NCBI GenBank assembly: GCA_947385875.1
Contig: CANDMV010000015.1
Coordinates: 1 to 44,196 of the forward strand
From: an uncultured Eubacterium sp.
GTDB lineage: Bacteria; Bacillota; Clostridia; Lachnospirales; Lachnospiraceae
Length of the DNA stretch: 44,196 nt
Direction: 5' to 3'
Under the pieces are notes generated by a model. The model saw only the letters and a list, made by a program, of their open reading frames with translations. It ran no database searches and was not told the origin of the DNA. Of the stretch, positions 1 to 8,844 are shown piece after piece (position 1 is the stretch's first letter; each line of letters starts with the position of its first letter). The position numbers and the translations under genes are program-made.

Positions 1-136
1 AAATCCCTAATTTTTTAATGGTTTCAGGCATTTATTGATGTGGGAAGTTTGAGTATATAATTAAGGACTGTTAACTGCTATTTCAAACTTTTTTAGAACT
101 CTAGAGGGTGTTTAAAACGCTTTCCGTGAGATGTGC

Positions 137-207
137 TTTCCAGTTTGTGGAAAAATCATCCCAAATTTATGTAGCGTAGCAGGCAGCGCCTCTTAAATTT
201 GGGATGA
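137..207. repeat. Stacked inverted repeats upstream of flgM
   Basis: The first 404 bases hold no convincing gene. They contain a small hairpin (TTTCCA 137-142 with TGGAAA 148-153). Just after it comes a perfect 14-bp inverted repeat, TCATCCCAAATTTA at 156-169 with TAAATTTGGGATGA at 194-207. Its loop contains a further mini-hairpin, AGGC-agc-GCCT at 181-191. No T-tract follows, so a standard intrinsic terminator of an upstream gene is only one reading. A small dispersed repeat element or a folded RNA are others. Confidence 0.6.
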
Positions 208-297
208 ATTCTTCGCAAATATTCTATCAGAATCTGCAAATACTAATTCCATATTCCATCCGTTAACCACATTTTTAAACAAAATTAAAAAAACAGC

Positions 298-324
298 TAA
301 CAAAATCCTAAAAATGTCCGATAA
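298..324 (+). promoter_or_regulatory. Sigma-28 promoter of flgM
   Basis: TAACAAAA at 298-305, an 11-base spacer, then TCCGATAA at 317-324. This matches the sigma-28/SigD consensus TAAAGTTT-N11-GCCGATAA with exact spacing, although the -35 half is weak. It lies 80 bases before the flgM start, the expected place for a late-class flagellar promoter. Confidence 0.75.
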
Positions 325-404
325 ACAAGGTATAGAAATTCACAATGAGAGTGATATTTCTAAATTATCATTCAAGGACGAAACGATGAAAGGAGATGCC
401 TATT

Positions 405-683
405 ATGCGTATAGATGCTTATAACCAGATCGCTACAATGTATAAAACTACCAAGCCTTCTAAAGCGAAGAATACAGCGGAAGTTTCTTCTGCACGTGAT
501 CAGGTTCAAATTTCAAGAGCTGGAAGGGATATTCAAATCGCAAAACAGGCAGTCGCAGCAGCTTCGGATATCAGGGAAGATAGGGTAGCAGAGCTTAAAT
601 CAAGCATACAGTCTGGAAACTATAACGTTGATACTGGAGATTTTGCGAGTAAACTATTGTCTAGTTATTATGCAGCGCTGTGA
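405..683 (+). CDS. flgM: Anti-sigma-28 factor FlgM
   Basis: FlgM binds and inhibits the flagellar sigma factor sigma-28 until the hook-basal body is complete. The protein is 92 residues, the normal family size. The N-terminal half is polar and probably disordered (residues about 1-45). The C-terminal half has the FlgM pattern: 'DQVQISRAGRDIQIAKQAV', a helix, then 'VAELKSSIQSGNYNVDTGD' and 'ASKLL'. An ATG nine bases upstream (396) lies on top of the ribosome-binding site AGGAG (391-395), so the start at 405, eight to nine bases downstream of it, is preferred. It is first in the flagellar run and has its own sigma-28 promoter, which makes a negative feedback loop. Confidence 0.92.
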   Translation: MRIDAYNQIATMYKTTKPSKAKNTAEVSSARDQVQISRAGRDIQIAKQAVAAASDIREDRVAELKSSIQSGNYNVDTGDFASKLLSSYYAAL

Positions 684-800
684 TAATTTATGAAATAAAT
701 ATACTCATGGGCAGTCTTATTTGCGATGATCATAACGGTGCCGCTCGTGAGTCGGAGTGATTGGCAGATGATAGCAATCGCGGGTATATATTCATGAAAA

Positions 801-853
801 TAGAAAGTCCGCAGAGTGTACTTTCTATACTATCAGGTAACTGTAACAGTTAC
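801..853. repeat. Hairpin and 17-bp palindrome in flgM-flgN gap
   Basis: The 189-base gap between flgM and flgN contains two adjacent inverted repeats. TAGAAAGT (801-808) pairs with ACTTTCTA (820-827) around an 11-base loop. GTAACTGT (837-844) pairs perfectly with ACAGTTAC (846-853) around a single central A. The second ends about 9 bases before the flgN ribosome-binding site (GAGG, 862-865). The odd-centred palindrome could be a protein operator; no regulator can be named from the sequence. Confidence 0.6.
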
Positions 854-872
854 AGAAGTGCGAGGATAAAAC

Positions 873-1385
873 GTGGCAAGTTTAATGGATGACCTGATAC
901 AGGTCTTAGAGAGCGAGAACAACGAATACCAGAGGCTGGCAGAGTTATCTAAGCAGAAAAAACAGGTCATCATTGATGCCGATGTTCCGTCATTGGAGAA
1001 AATCGTAGATCTGGAACAAGATGTAGCCAGTAAAATCCAGAATCTGGATGTCCGCCGCCGGAAGGTCATGCATGATATGTCGGTGGTGCTGAATAAACCG
1101 GAAGAGGGTTTTACGGTAGATACGATTCTTGAGATGCTGAGCAGCCAGCCAAAGGAACAGGAACGATTACAAAACGTAAAAAAACAGTTGAAGACGACAT
1201 TAGCAGAAGTTCGAAAAATAAACGAACAAAACCAGACATTGCTTAATCAGGCTCTGGAGATGGTAGAGTTTGACCTGACTCTGTTTCGAAGCATGCGCAC
1301 CGCACCCGAGACAGCGAACTATAATAAAAACGCTTATAATACGGGAGATCTGCTGGGGAGCAGCGGATTTGATGCAAAACAATAA
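873..1385 (+). CDS. flgN: Flagellar export chaperone FlgN
   Basis: FlgN-family chaperone for the hook-filament junction proteins FlgK and FlgL, acting in the cytoplasm before type III export. It has 170 residues and is almost wholly helical. It shows the family signature of an early helix ('LIQVLESENNEYQRLAELS'), a 'KKQVIIDADVPSLEKIVDLEQ' turn and a long second helix, followed by a polar tail with a 'NTGDLL' end. The start is GTG at 873, with GAGG eight bases upstream; an in-frame ATG lies four codons later. It directly precedes two flgK genes and flgL, its expected clients, with a 21-base gap to the first. Confidence 0.88.
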   Translation: MASLMDDLIQVLESENNEYQRLAELSKQKKQVIIDADVPSLEKIVDLEQDVASKIQNLDVRRRKVMHDMSVVLNKPEEGFTVDTILEMLSSQPKEQERLQNVKKQLKTTLAEVRKINEQNQTLLNQALEMVEFDLTLFRSMRTAPETANYNKNAYNTGDLLGSSGFDAKQ

Positions 1386-1406
1386 CGGACAGGAGAGTGA
1401 GCAATT

Positions 1407-3401
1407 ATGGCGAATGGAATGGGTTCCTTATATATAGGGCATTCAGGACTGATTTCTTCTCGAGATTCGATCAACAACGTAGCGAACAACCTGGCCAACG
1501 TAAATACCGCAGGGTATGTACGTCAACAGGTTGTTTTTCGTGATACGCACTACAATAACATCGCATACTCGAAGGATGGAAACAAAAAATTAACTGGACT
1601 TGGAACCTCTGTCGGTGAAATAGTCCATGCAAGAGATATTTTTCTGGATAAGGCATACCGCAGGGAGAATGGCCGGCAGTCTTATTATGCAGCTTCTTTT
1701 GAAGCAATCGATGAGGTGCAGAATTATTTTCAGGAATTGGAAGGAACAGCTTTTCAGCAGATTATAGACGGCTATTCGGAGCATGATAATCATGATGGAA
1801 GCTTGTGGCAGGCGTTTGAAGAATTTTCAAAAGACCCGTCAGACATGGCCAATCAGAACCTTGTAGTACAGAAAGCAAGCCTGTTTGTCTCAAGGGCGCA
1901 GGCAGTATACAAAGGACTGATGAAATATCAGTCAGAGATTAATACACAGATTTCAGAAGATATTGATAAGATCAATGATTACATCAAGCAGATTTATGAA
2001 TTAAATGTCAGAATACAGACGATAGAATCTGGCGGACGTGAAACTGCGATGAATGAGCGCGATGCCAGAGATTACGCAATCGATCAGCTGAGTAAATATG
2101 GAAACATACAGTATGAAGAAGGGAAAGGCGGTACTGTTTCTGTAAAGTTTGAAAATATATTAGTTGCGGATGAGATGTTCCATTATGAGATTGGAAAAAA
2201 GACAGACCGCATGAGCGGCTTTATTACACCATATTGGCCGCATTTGTCGAATGAAGAAGGCGGCAGATATACGTATGTATTTGATTTTTCACAGAAAATC
2301 TGTACCGAATTTGATACAGATATTGGTGAACTTAAGGCATTGATTCAGGCGAGGGGAATTGCCAGCTCGAATTTTAATGATATAAACAATGCGAATCCAG
2401 ATCATTACGATGCAACAGTTGGTTTATCGATTATGCAGAATACAGAGGCTGAATTTGATAATCTGGTGCATCAGATTGTAAAGCAGATTAATGATATATT
2501 TGTACCGAATAAAGATATGGAGTCTTTATGGGTACAAAATGCAGATGGTACTTACTCGCATTTTAAAAATGTGAAAGTATTGGATGAAGAAAACTGCTGC
2601 GTGGGCGAAGATGGAAAGATGCCTCCGCAGGAATTATTTACCAGATCTGGCTGTGAGCGGTATCAGAAGGTGAGAGCTTATGATTCCGAAAAGGGAGAAT
2701 GGCGGGATTACTATTTATATAATGAAGAAGATATCAATGATTCAAAAGAAGTATATTATTCAAATGGCGGATATTATAGCGTATTTGATCCAACAAAGGG
2801 CTCTACAGTCACAACATATGAAAGCTATGATCCAGAGACTGGAGAAACTGGCACAAGAATTTCCGGGATGGATGAGCCTTATATGCCGTGGAATAAGAGC
2901 GGGAACAGTAAATATATTTTGAACAGGATGGGCGGAAAGGATGTATATGTGCTGAACGAAGATTATAAATATGATACTTCAAAGCAGTATACAGCAATGG
3001 AGATTAACATTAATCATAATCTGCTCAAGCAGGTAAAAAATATTCCGCATATCAATCAGCAGATGGAAATTGATCAGAGCATGGCGTTTAAGCTGACACA
3101 AATATGGCAGAACCAGTCTGTAGCGATCAGCCCGCGTTATCCAGATTCAAAATATACGTTTGGCGAATATTACAAGGAAATGATCGGAGAAATTGCAATT
3201 ATTGGTTCCGGTTATGGATCTACGGCAGAGAATCTGGAAGGAACGGTAGCTTCGATTGAGAACCAGCGCGATGGAGTCATCGGTGTATCTTCCGATGAAG
3301 AATTGACCAGAATGATTAAATATCAAAATGCTTATAACGCTTCAAGCCGTTATATCCAGACAGTCAGCGATATGATCGAGCTGCTTGTATCAGGGCTTTA
3401 A
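1407..3401 (+). CDS. flgK: Flagellar hook-associated protein 1 (FlgK), first copy
   Basis: HAP1, the first of two junction proteins joining hook and filament; exported by the flagellar type III system. It has 664 residues. The N-terminal D0 segment carries the rod/hook/HAP signature 'NNVANNLANVNTAGYVRQ' at residues 23-40. The C-terminal D0 helix 'TRMIKYQNAYNASSRYIQ' is near the end. The central part (about 200-560) is a large surface domain rich in Tyr, Asp and Gly. A strong ribosome-binding site (AGGAGAG) precedes the ATG. The next gene is a second FlgK-like protein, so which of the two is the canonical HAP1 cannot be decided here. Confidence 0.9.
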   Translation: MANGMGSLYIGHSGLISSRDSINNVANNLANVNTAGYVRQQVVFRDTHYNNIAYSKDGNKKLTGLGTSVGEIVHARDIFLDKAYRRENGRQSYYAASFEAIDEVQNYFQELEGTAFQQIIDGYSEHDNHDGSLWQAFEEFSKDPSDMANQNLVVQKASLFVSRAQAVYKGLMKYQSEINTQISEDIDKINDYIKQIYELNVRIQTIESGGRETAMNERDARDYAIDQLSKYGNIQYEEGKGGTVSVKFENILVADEMFHYEIGKKTDRMSGFITPYWPHLSNEEGGRYTYVFDFSQKICTEFDTDIGELKALIQARGIASSNFNDINNANPDHYDATVGLSIMQNTEAEFDNLVHQIVKQINDIFVPNKDMESLWVQNADGTYSHFKNVKVLDEENCCVGEDGKMPPQELFTRSGCERYQKVRAYDSEKGEWRDYYLYNEEDINDSKEVYYSNGGYYSVFDPTKGSTVTTYESYDPETGETGTRISGMDEPYMPWNKSGNSKYILNRMGGKDVYVLNEDYKYDTSKQYTAMEININHNLLKQVKNIPHINQQMEIDQSMAFKLTQIWQNQSVAISPRYPDSKYTFGEYYKEMIGEIAIIGSGYGSTAENLEGTVASIENQRDGVIGVSSDEELTRMIKYQNAYNASSRYIQTVSDMIELLVSGL

Positions 3402-3423
3402 GCAGGAGACGTGAGGTGAATAT

Positions 3424-5373
3424 ATGAGTTCTACATTTTTTGGATTAAATATTGGCTATTCTGCATTAAATGCATATTCAGTCAGTACAAATACAGCAGC
3501 AAATAACATAGCGAATGCAAATACGCCGGGTTACAGCAGGCAGGTCACGAATCTGGTGGCAAAAGGGGCGCTTCGTAATTACACGTACGGTACATTGGGC
3601 AGCGGTGTCGATGCGGAATCCATCACACAGATGCGCAACACTTATTATGATGTAAAGTATTGGACGAATAACAGCAACATCGGGCAGTATGAAAAAAAGA
3701 TATATTACATGTCCCAGATTGAGAATCTTTTCCAGGATGAGGGAGAAGAAAGCGTAGAAGGATTTGTTTCCATCTATGGGACGATATCTAATTCGTTGGA
3801 ATCCCTAAAAGGGGCCAGTGCGGACTTGTATATCCGCAATCAGCTTATCAATAATGCGCAGAGCATGATGGAATATTTCAATAATATGTCATCTAATTTA
3901 AAGGGGATACAGTCAGACTGTAATCAGGAAGTACGTGCGATGGTATCGCAGATTAATTCCTATGCTCAGAAGATATCTATTATAAACGATAAAATAAATA
4001 CGATAGAGATTCAGGGCAGACATGCCAATGAGCTGCGTGACCAGCGGGCATATCTGATTGATCAGCTGTCTGCGTTGGTACCAATAGAGATCGAGGAAAC
4101 AGAAGTACGCAACAGCAATGACCCGGATAAATACCTGGGCGGCACGAATTTCCGTGTCCGTTTAGAAGGGCAGCTGTTGGTAGATGGCAATGAGTATAAC
4201 GAGCTGGAATGTTATGCACGTGAAAAAAAGGTCAATCAAAACGACATAGAAGGATTATATGATATTCGTTGGACGCATACCGGCAATGAATTTAATGCTT
4301 CTTCTGATACTATGTCCGGTCAGCTGAAAGCAGTGCTTGATATTCGGGATGGTAATAACAAAGAGAATTTTCAGGGTACTCTGTCAGATGTAGATGCACT
4401 TCATTCTAAAATAACAATTACAAATCCGAGCATCACGAATGTAGAAGGATTAAATATGCCGCCTTCAGGGCAGATTACGATTGCAAACCGGACATATAAC
4501 TATTCTGGATTTGAAATGAAAGTTTATGTCGATGAGCGGGGCAATGAGAGCGCCACATTTACATTTGACCTTGAGGACAGTGATTTATCTACGCTGGCAG
4601 GAAAAAATGGCCGGGAAGTCACGATTGGCAGGGCAGTAGATGCTCGTGGAATACCGTATTATATGTCTCAGATGAATGAATTTTTACGTTCTTACTGCCG
4701 TAAATTCAACGATATACAGATCTATGGAAATGGAGATGGAACAGTAGTGCCGGGCAGCGGCAAGATCGATCCGGCGACTGGCGAGATTGATCCGAGTACC
4801 CTCGTCTATGAGAAAGGCGGCGTGGATACTGAGGGAAATCAGATGGGTGCATTCTTTGTATCTATTATGCCGACCGGCAAGGAGAATACATTTCAAGATA
4901 CGGCATTATCAGATGGTGAGAGACAGAAAACGACGGTATACAAATCAGGTGAAAATAATTATTATTACATGACAGCGGAAAATGTCTCTGTAAACGATAA
5001 GAGTTTAAAAGATCCAAATTATTTTGCTTCTTCATACCGGACGGATGAGGAAGAAAGTGAAGCAAGTCTTGTAGATCAGATGCTGACACTTCAAAATGAT
5101 ACAAAAGTATACCGGGGTTCTGACGGAGTTCAGTTCCTGCATTATATTGTTACAGATATATCGGTGGATGCGCAGGAAGCAGATATTTTATATTCAAATT
5201 ATTCAGATATCGGAGTGACGATTGACACTTATAGAATGTCGGTGTTCAGTGTAGACGAAGATGAAGAAGGTCTGGATCTGGTCAAATTTCAAAATGCTTA
5301 CAATCTGGCATCCAAGATCATATCTACGATGAACCAGATGTATGACCGTCTGATCACACAGACCGGTGTATAA
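3424..5373 (+). CDS. flgK: Flagellar hook-associated protein FlgK, second copy
   Basis: A second full-length HAP1-type protein (649 residues). The N-terminal signature 'NNIANANTPGYSRQ' lies at residues 27-40, followed by 'GTLGSGVDAESITQMRN' as in canonical FlgK. The C-terminal helix contains 'VKFQNAYNLASKIISTMNQMYDRLI'. It starts 22 bases after the previous flgK. The two copies share the terminal D0/D1 domains but have unrelated-looking middles. This one keeps the more standard 'GVDAESITQ' block, so it may be the orthologue of single-copy FlgK, with the first as a divergent partner. Confidence 0.9.
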   Translation: MSSTFFGLNIGYSALNAYSVSTNTAANNIANANTPGYSRQVTNLVAKGALRNYTYGTLGSGVDAESITQMRNTYYDVKYWTNNSNIGQYEKKIYYMSQIENLFQDEGEESVEGFVSIYGTISNSLESLKGASADLYIRNQLINNAQSMMEYFNNMSSNLKGIQSDCNQEVRAMVSQINSYAQKISIINDKINTIEIQGRHANELRDQRAYLIDQLSALVPIEIEETEVRNSNDPDKYLGGTNFRVRLEGQLLVDGNEYNELECYAREKKVNQNDIEGLYDIRWTHTGNEFNASSDTMSGQLKAVLDIRDGNNKENFQGTLSDVDALHSKITITNPSITNVEGLNMPPSGQITIANRTYNYSGFEMKVYVDERGNESATFTFDLEDSDLSTLAGKNGREVTIGRAVDARGIPYYMSQMNEFLRSYCRKFNDIQIYGNGDGTVVPGSGKIDPATGEIDPSTLVYEKGGVDTEGNQMGAFFVSIMPTGKENTFQDTALSDGERQKTTVYKSGENNYYYMTAENVSVNDKSLKDPNYFASSYRTDEEESEASLVDQMLTLQNDTKVYRGSDGVQFLHYIVTDISVDAQEADILYSNYSDIGVTIDTYRMSVFSVDEDEEGLDLVKFQNAYNLASKIISTMNQMYDRLITQTGV

Positions 5374-5387
5374 GGAGGGAAGCAGCC

Positions 5388-7271
5388 ATGATGAGAATTA
5401 CCAATTCGATGGTCGTTAAAAGGACAAAGACGAACATCAATACAAACAGGGCAAAAGTAGATTATACAAACAACCAGATGTCCAGTCAGAAAAAGATAAC
5501 AAAGCCTTCCGATGACCCGATCATAGCGATTCGCGCGCTGCGTCTGCGCAGTACTCTGAGCACGATTACACAGTATTATACTAATAATATTCCAGATACA
5601 GAATCTTGGATGGACTGTACACAGACCGCTTTGATTAATATGAAAGATTTGCTGGATGACGCCCGTGAGCAGGTAGTATATGGATCCAATGATGTCTTAG
5701 AACAGGAAAATCGTCAGGCGATTTTAAAGTCCCTTCAGTCGCTGCAGCAGCAGATTTATTGCGAAGGCAACGCTGATTATGCAGGAAGGACAGTGTTTAC
5801 CGGTTGGAAGACAAATCAGAATCTGACCTTTACGGATGCTGCGGAAGCAAAAAATCAGCGTTACGATATTACAGAACGCTTTTCTTATAAAGATATTCAG
5901 CAGAAAAACTATTATGCAGGCAGATTTAGTGATACATCTGATGATAAAGTGACCCAGCCGGCGACGGGGCAGCCGTTTAATGAGGTGCCGCTGCATCGTC
6001 TGAGGCTGGCTTATGATAATATAGAGCAGGAAGGTGCTAAGCTCAGCTTTTCGTATTCTGTTGTAGTCGGGGAGGATGATGATGGAAATCCGATTACAGA
6101 GACAGTGAAGACAGAATTATCAAATAATCTCCGTTCAGTTGTTACAAAGGGATATGGATTTGCGTTGGATGGTACGGATAATTTAGTGCCGACATCTGCG
6201 CCGAATGGATTATATGTGGATGAAAACGATTATGAAATAGAGGATGTTGATGATAATACAGTAAAATATGTATATCCTGTATATAACGAGGATGAATGGA
6301 AAGCATACTGGGAGGGTGATAGTGATAAAGAGCCTGTACCTGTAGACACTGTAGAAGTTTTTGTAAAGACAGACGAAGACACTGGAGAGGTGTCTCTGCC
6401 GGCAATCATTACGGATAGCGAAGGTGAGGCCCACGAGATCACTTACCGTGTATCAACAACTAGCGAATTAAAAGAGGGCGGTTATGCTCTGGCTGACAAT
6501 GAGGTTGTACTGGATTCAGAAAGCGGGGAACTGATTTTTAGTGATAATCTGGCAAAACTGTTTGATCAGAACCGCATATCGTTCGAATTTGATTATACAA
6601 AAAATGGATTTGAGACAGGGGAGCTTCGCCCAGAGTACTATTTTGACTGCACGCGTTACATGGAAGACCGTGATGATATTACGTATAAAAATTATGATGA
6701 GGATGGCAACTGGCTTACACAGGGTATTTTTTACAATATAGCAGGCGGTCAGCAGATGCAGATCAATACTGAGGCAAGAGAAATCTTTAATTCTGATATT
6801 CGCAGGGATATGGATGACCTGATCGAAATCGTACAGATGGCGATCTCTGCTCAGGAAACAGTAGATGCCATAAAGAAAAAGATTGAATCCGGTAATTATG
6901 ATCTGGATGAGAATGGAACAGATGAGCAGCTTAAAAATCTGAATGCATGGCTGGATGTGGCACAAAAGCAGCTGGATTATGCAAATCAAAACATGCATGA
7001 TACGTACAGTGCCTACATTACAAGATTCCAAGGATATTTTGACAGAGTGGATCTGGAGATTACTGATTTAGGAGGACGCGGTGAGCGTGTTTCACTGACT
7101 AAGAACCGTATGAGCATCCAGCAGTCAACGTTCAAGGAATTAAAGTCTATTAATGAAGATATGGACTTATCCGAGCTGGTGATTAACTATTCGGCAGCAT
7201 CAGTAGCATACCAGTCAGCTTTACAAGCAGCAGCTAAGATCGGAAAAATGACGCTGTTGGACTTTATTTAA
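5388..7271 (+). CDS. flgL: Flagellar hook-associated protein 3 (FlgL), enlarged
   Basis: HAP3, the junction protein that contacts the first flagellin. The N-terminus ('MRITNSMVVKRTKTNIN', 'KKITKPSDDPIIAIRALRLRS') and C-terminus ('LVINYSAASVAYQSALQAAAKIGKMTLLDFI') are typical of FlgL. At 627 residues it is about twice the usual length of around 300. The excess is a central insertion at about residues 175-480, rich in Asp and Glu, which would project from the filament surface. The start is ATG at 5388 or the adjacent ATG at 5391; AAGGAGGG lies seven bases upstream. It is the last gene of the flgM-flgL run. Confidence 0.88.
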   Translation: MMRITNSMVVKRTKTNINTNRAKVDYTNNQMSSQKKITKPSDDPIIAIRALRLRSTLSTITQYYTNNIPDTESWMDCTQTALINMKDLLDDAREQVVYGSNDVLEQENRQAILKSLQSLQQQIYCEGNADYAGRTVFTGWKTNQNLTFTDAAEAKNQRYDITERFSYKDIQQKNYYAGRFSDTSDDKVTQPATGQPFNEVPLHRLRLAYDNIEQEGAKLSFSYSVVVGEDDDGNPITETVKTELSNNLRSVVTKGYGFALDGTDNLVPTSAPNGLYVDENDYEIEDVDDNTVKYVYPVYNEDEWKAYWEGDSDKEPVPVDTVEVFVKTDEDTGEVSLPAIITDSEGEAHEITYRVSTTSELKEGGYALADNEVVLDSESGELIFSDNLAKLFDQNRISFEFDYTKNGFETGELRPEYYFDCTRYMEDRDDITYKNYDEDGNWLTQGIFYNIAGGQQMQINTEAREIFNSDIRRDMDDLIEIVQMAISAQETVDAIKKKIESGNYDLDENGTDEQLKNLNAWLDVAQKQLDYANQNMHDTYSAYITRFQGYFDRVDLEITDLGGRGERVSLTKNRMSIQQSTFKELKSINEDMDLSELVINYSAASVAYQSALQAAAKIGKMTLLDFI

Positions 7272-7432
7272 TATATTTATCGTCAGAATTATGTTCTATA
7301 AAAATTGTTTATACAGATGATTATTTATAAAGACGTCTGTTTGGCAAGGAATTAACAGAGCATGTGTCTGATATTGAGAAAATGCTGTTTACCAGCTATT
7401 TTTGAAAAATTGCTGTTGGGTATTAGATCTTT

Positions 7433-7468
7433 TGGACGTCAGTAGCGAAAAAATGTTATTGGCGTCCA
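7433..7468 (+). other. 15-bp hairpin with A6 loop in flgL-fliW gap
   Basis: The 353 bases between flgL and fliW (7272-7624) hold no gene I can support. The main structure is a hairpin: arms 7433-7447 and 7454-7468 pair along their whole length when G-U pairs are allowed (GGACGUCAGUAGCG with UGUUAUUGGCGUCC, plus an outer U-A), with a loop of six A. No T-tract follows, so it is a poor intrinsic terminator. It may be a 3' end/processing structure for the flgL mRNA, part of a leader for fliW-csrA, or a small RNA. No clear promoter was found before fliW. Confidence 0.5.
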
Positions 7469-7624
7469 TATTAAACATATGTGTATTAGAGTTTTATATA
7501 TGTGTGAGACGCTGTATCAAATTGGCGGGCAGATTGATTGAGGGCGGCAATTTCTACAAATAATTAAGTAAAAAGAATGCTTGTTGTGTTTTGACATTAA
7601 AATAGCGTAGAGAAGGAGTATGAG

Positions 7625-8089
7625 ATGAAGGCAGATACAAGATTATTCGGTAAAATCGATATTGATGACAGCAAAATCATCATATTCAAGGAAGGCATCA
7701 TTGGATTTCCTGATTTAAAACACTTTACATTAATCTACGATGAAGAAAAAGAAGGACAGGGCAGAATTAAATGGCTTCAGTCTATGGACGACCCTGCTTT
7801 TGCTCTGCCGGTTATCAATCCGTTGGATATAAAACCAGACTATCAGCCAGTGGTGAATGAAGAAGGGCTGCAGTCATTAGGAAGTATGCCGAATGAAAGC
7901 GCTTTTATGCTGGTCACAATTACTGTGCCAAAAGAAATCGAAAAAATGTCTGTAAATCTAAAAGCTCCGTTTGTCATAAACATGGACAATCTGCATGGTG
8001 TGCAGATCATTATCGAAGACGATTATCCAGTAAAATATAAAATATATAATATATTGAATAAAAAGAAAGCAGGTGAGCAGGTATGTTAG
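7625..8089 (+). CDS. fliW: Flagellar assembly factor FliW
   Basis: FliW binds CsrA and releases it from flagellin mRNA; free flagellin in turn sequesters FliW, forming the partner-switch known from Bacillus subtilis. The protein has 154 residues, the family size. It shows the typical opening 'GIIGFPDLKHFTLI', the 'WLQSMDDPAFALPVINPL' block, 'TVPKEIEKMSVNLKAPFVINMDN' and 'GVQIIIEDDYPVKYKI'. The start ATG has GAAGGAG just upstream. Its last seven bases overlap the start of csrA, so the two are translationally coupled. Confidence 0.95.
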   Translation: MKADTRLFGKIDIDDSKIIIFKEGIIGFPDLKHFTLIYDEEKEGQGRIKWLQSMDDPAFALPVINPLDIKPDYQPVVNEEGLQSLGSMPNESAFMLVTITVPKEIEKMSVNLKAPFVINMDNLHGVQIIIEDDYPVKYKIYNILNKKKAGEQVC

Positions 8090-8298
8090 CACTGACCAGA
8101 AAAAAAGGCGAAGCGCTGGTATTGAATAACAATATCGAAGTCACTATATTAGAGATTCGAGGCGATCAGGTAAAAATTGGTGTATCTGCTCCAAAAGAAG
8201 TGCCGATTTATCGTAAGGAAGTATATCTCCAGATCCAGAAAGAAAACGAAGCGGCTGCCAGCCCGGATAGTCTGGATGTATTGAAAAGTCTTGGATAA
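8083..8298 (+). CDS. csrA: Carbon storage regulator / flagellin translational repressor CsrA
   Basis: A small homodimeric RNA-binding protein that blocks translation by binding GGA motifs over or near ribosome-binding sites. It has 71 residues. The first strand is 'MLALTRKKGEALVLNNNIEVTILEI'. The RNA-contacting strand region is 'GVSAPKEVPIYRKEVY', with the Arg that corresponds to the essential Arg44 of the family. The start ATG overlaps the fliW stop. The matching binding sites in this window are in the flagellin leader (12407-12440), and probably in the conserved hairpins at 14599-14623 and 40977-41001. Confidence 0.95.
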   Translation: MLALTRKKGEALVLNNNIEVTILEIRGDQVKIGVSAPKEVPIYRKEVYLQIQKENEAAASPDSLDVLKSLG

Positions 8299-8301
8299 TA
8301 T

Positions 8302-8328
8302 TAAAGATTTATAGATTTTTACCGATAT
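8302..8328 (+). promoter_or_regulatory. Sigma-28 promoter of flaG-fliD-fliS
   Basis: TAAAGATT at 8302-8309, an 11-base spacer, then ACCGATAT at 8321-8328: a near-perfect sigma-28 match with exact spacing. It starts three bases after the csrA stop codon and 56 bases before the flaG start, so it gives the filament-cap genes expression independent of fliW-csrA. Confidence 0.9.
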
Positions 8329-8383
8329 ATACGATAATAGACGTAATAGAAATATATAGGCATTCACAAGGAGGTGGAGTTAA

Positions 8384-8830
8384 ATGGCGATGGAAGTGTT
8401 AAAAACCGCTGCAGTGACATATCAGGGAAGATCATCAAGTGCAGCGCCGGTCAAGTCAGCAGCTTCAGCCAAATCTGAAAAGACCTCGTCAGAAGCTGAG
8501 CCGTCATCGGCTTTAATGAATAAAGATGGGGTAAAGCCGATGCAGCCTGTCAGCGGGAGTGACGATGACCGAGACAGTGGTTCAGGCGGAGGCGGCAGCG
8601 GCGGACAGACGAGCAGGCAGCTTCAGCAGGCTGTCGAAAAGCTTAGAAAGAATATGATGGCTCAGACAGAAGCGGTATTTGGCATCCATGAGGGGACAAA
8701 CCGCGTGATGATTAAAATTGTGGACAAAGACACAAAAGATGTCATTAAGGAATATCCGCCGGAGCAGACACTGGATATGATACAAAAAGTCTGGGAGATG
8801 GCGGGTATTATGGTAGATGAGAAAAGATAG
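8384..8830 (+). CDS. flaG: FlaG family flagellar protein
   Basis: FlaG proteins accompany fliD and influence filament length; the molecular role is not settled. It has 148 residues. The N-terminal half (1-90) is low complexity, rich in Ser and Ala with a Gly-rich stretch at about 63-73, and likely disordered. The FlaG domain is the C-terminal part, about 80-148, with 'VMIKIVDKDTKDVIKEYPPE' and 'LDMIQKVWEMAGIMVDEKR'. A strong AAGGAGGTGG site precedes the ATG. fliD follows after 14 bases. Confidence 0.88.
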   Translation: MAMEVLKTAAVTYQGRSSSAAPVKSAASAKSEKTSSEAEPSSALMNKDGVKPMQPVSGSDDDRDSGSGGGGSGGQTSRQLQQAVEKLRKNMMAQTEAVFGIHEGTNRVMIKIVDKDTKDVIKEYPPEQTLDMIQKVWEMAGIMVDEKR

Positions 8831-8844
8831 GAGGTAGCAGGCAT

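Noticed and set aside
396..404. FlgM start at 396
   Set aside because: The ribosome-binding site AGGAG directly abuts this ATG; the ATG at 405 has correct spacing.
6516..7031. 171-codon minus-strand open frame inside flgL
   Set aside because: Antisense shadow of an intact flagellar gene, with Ile/Cys-rich nonsense composition and no initiation signals.
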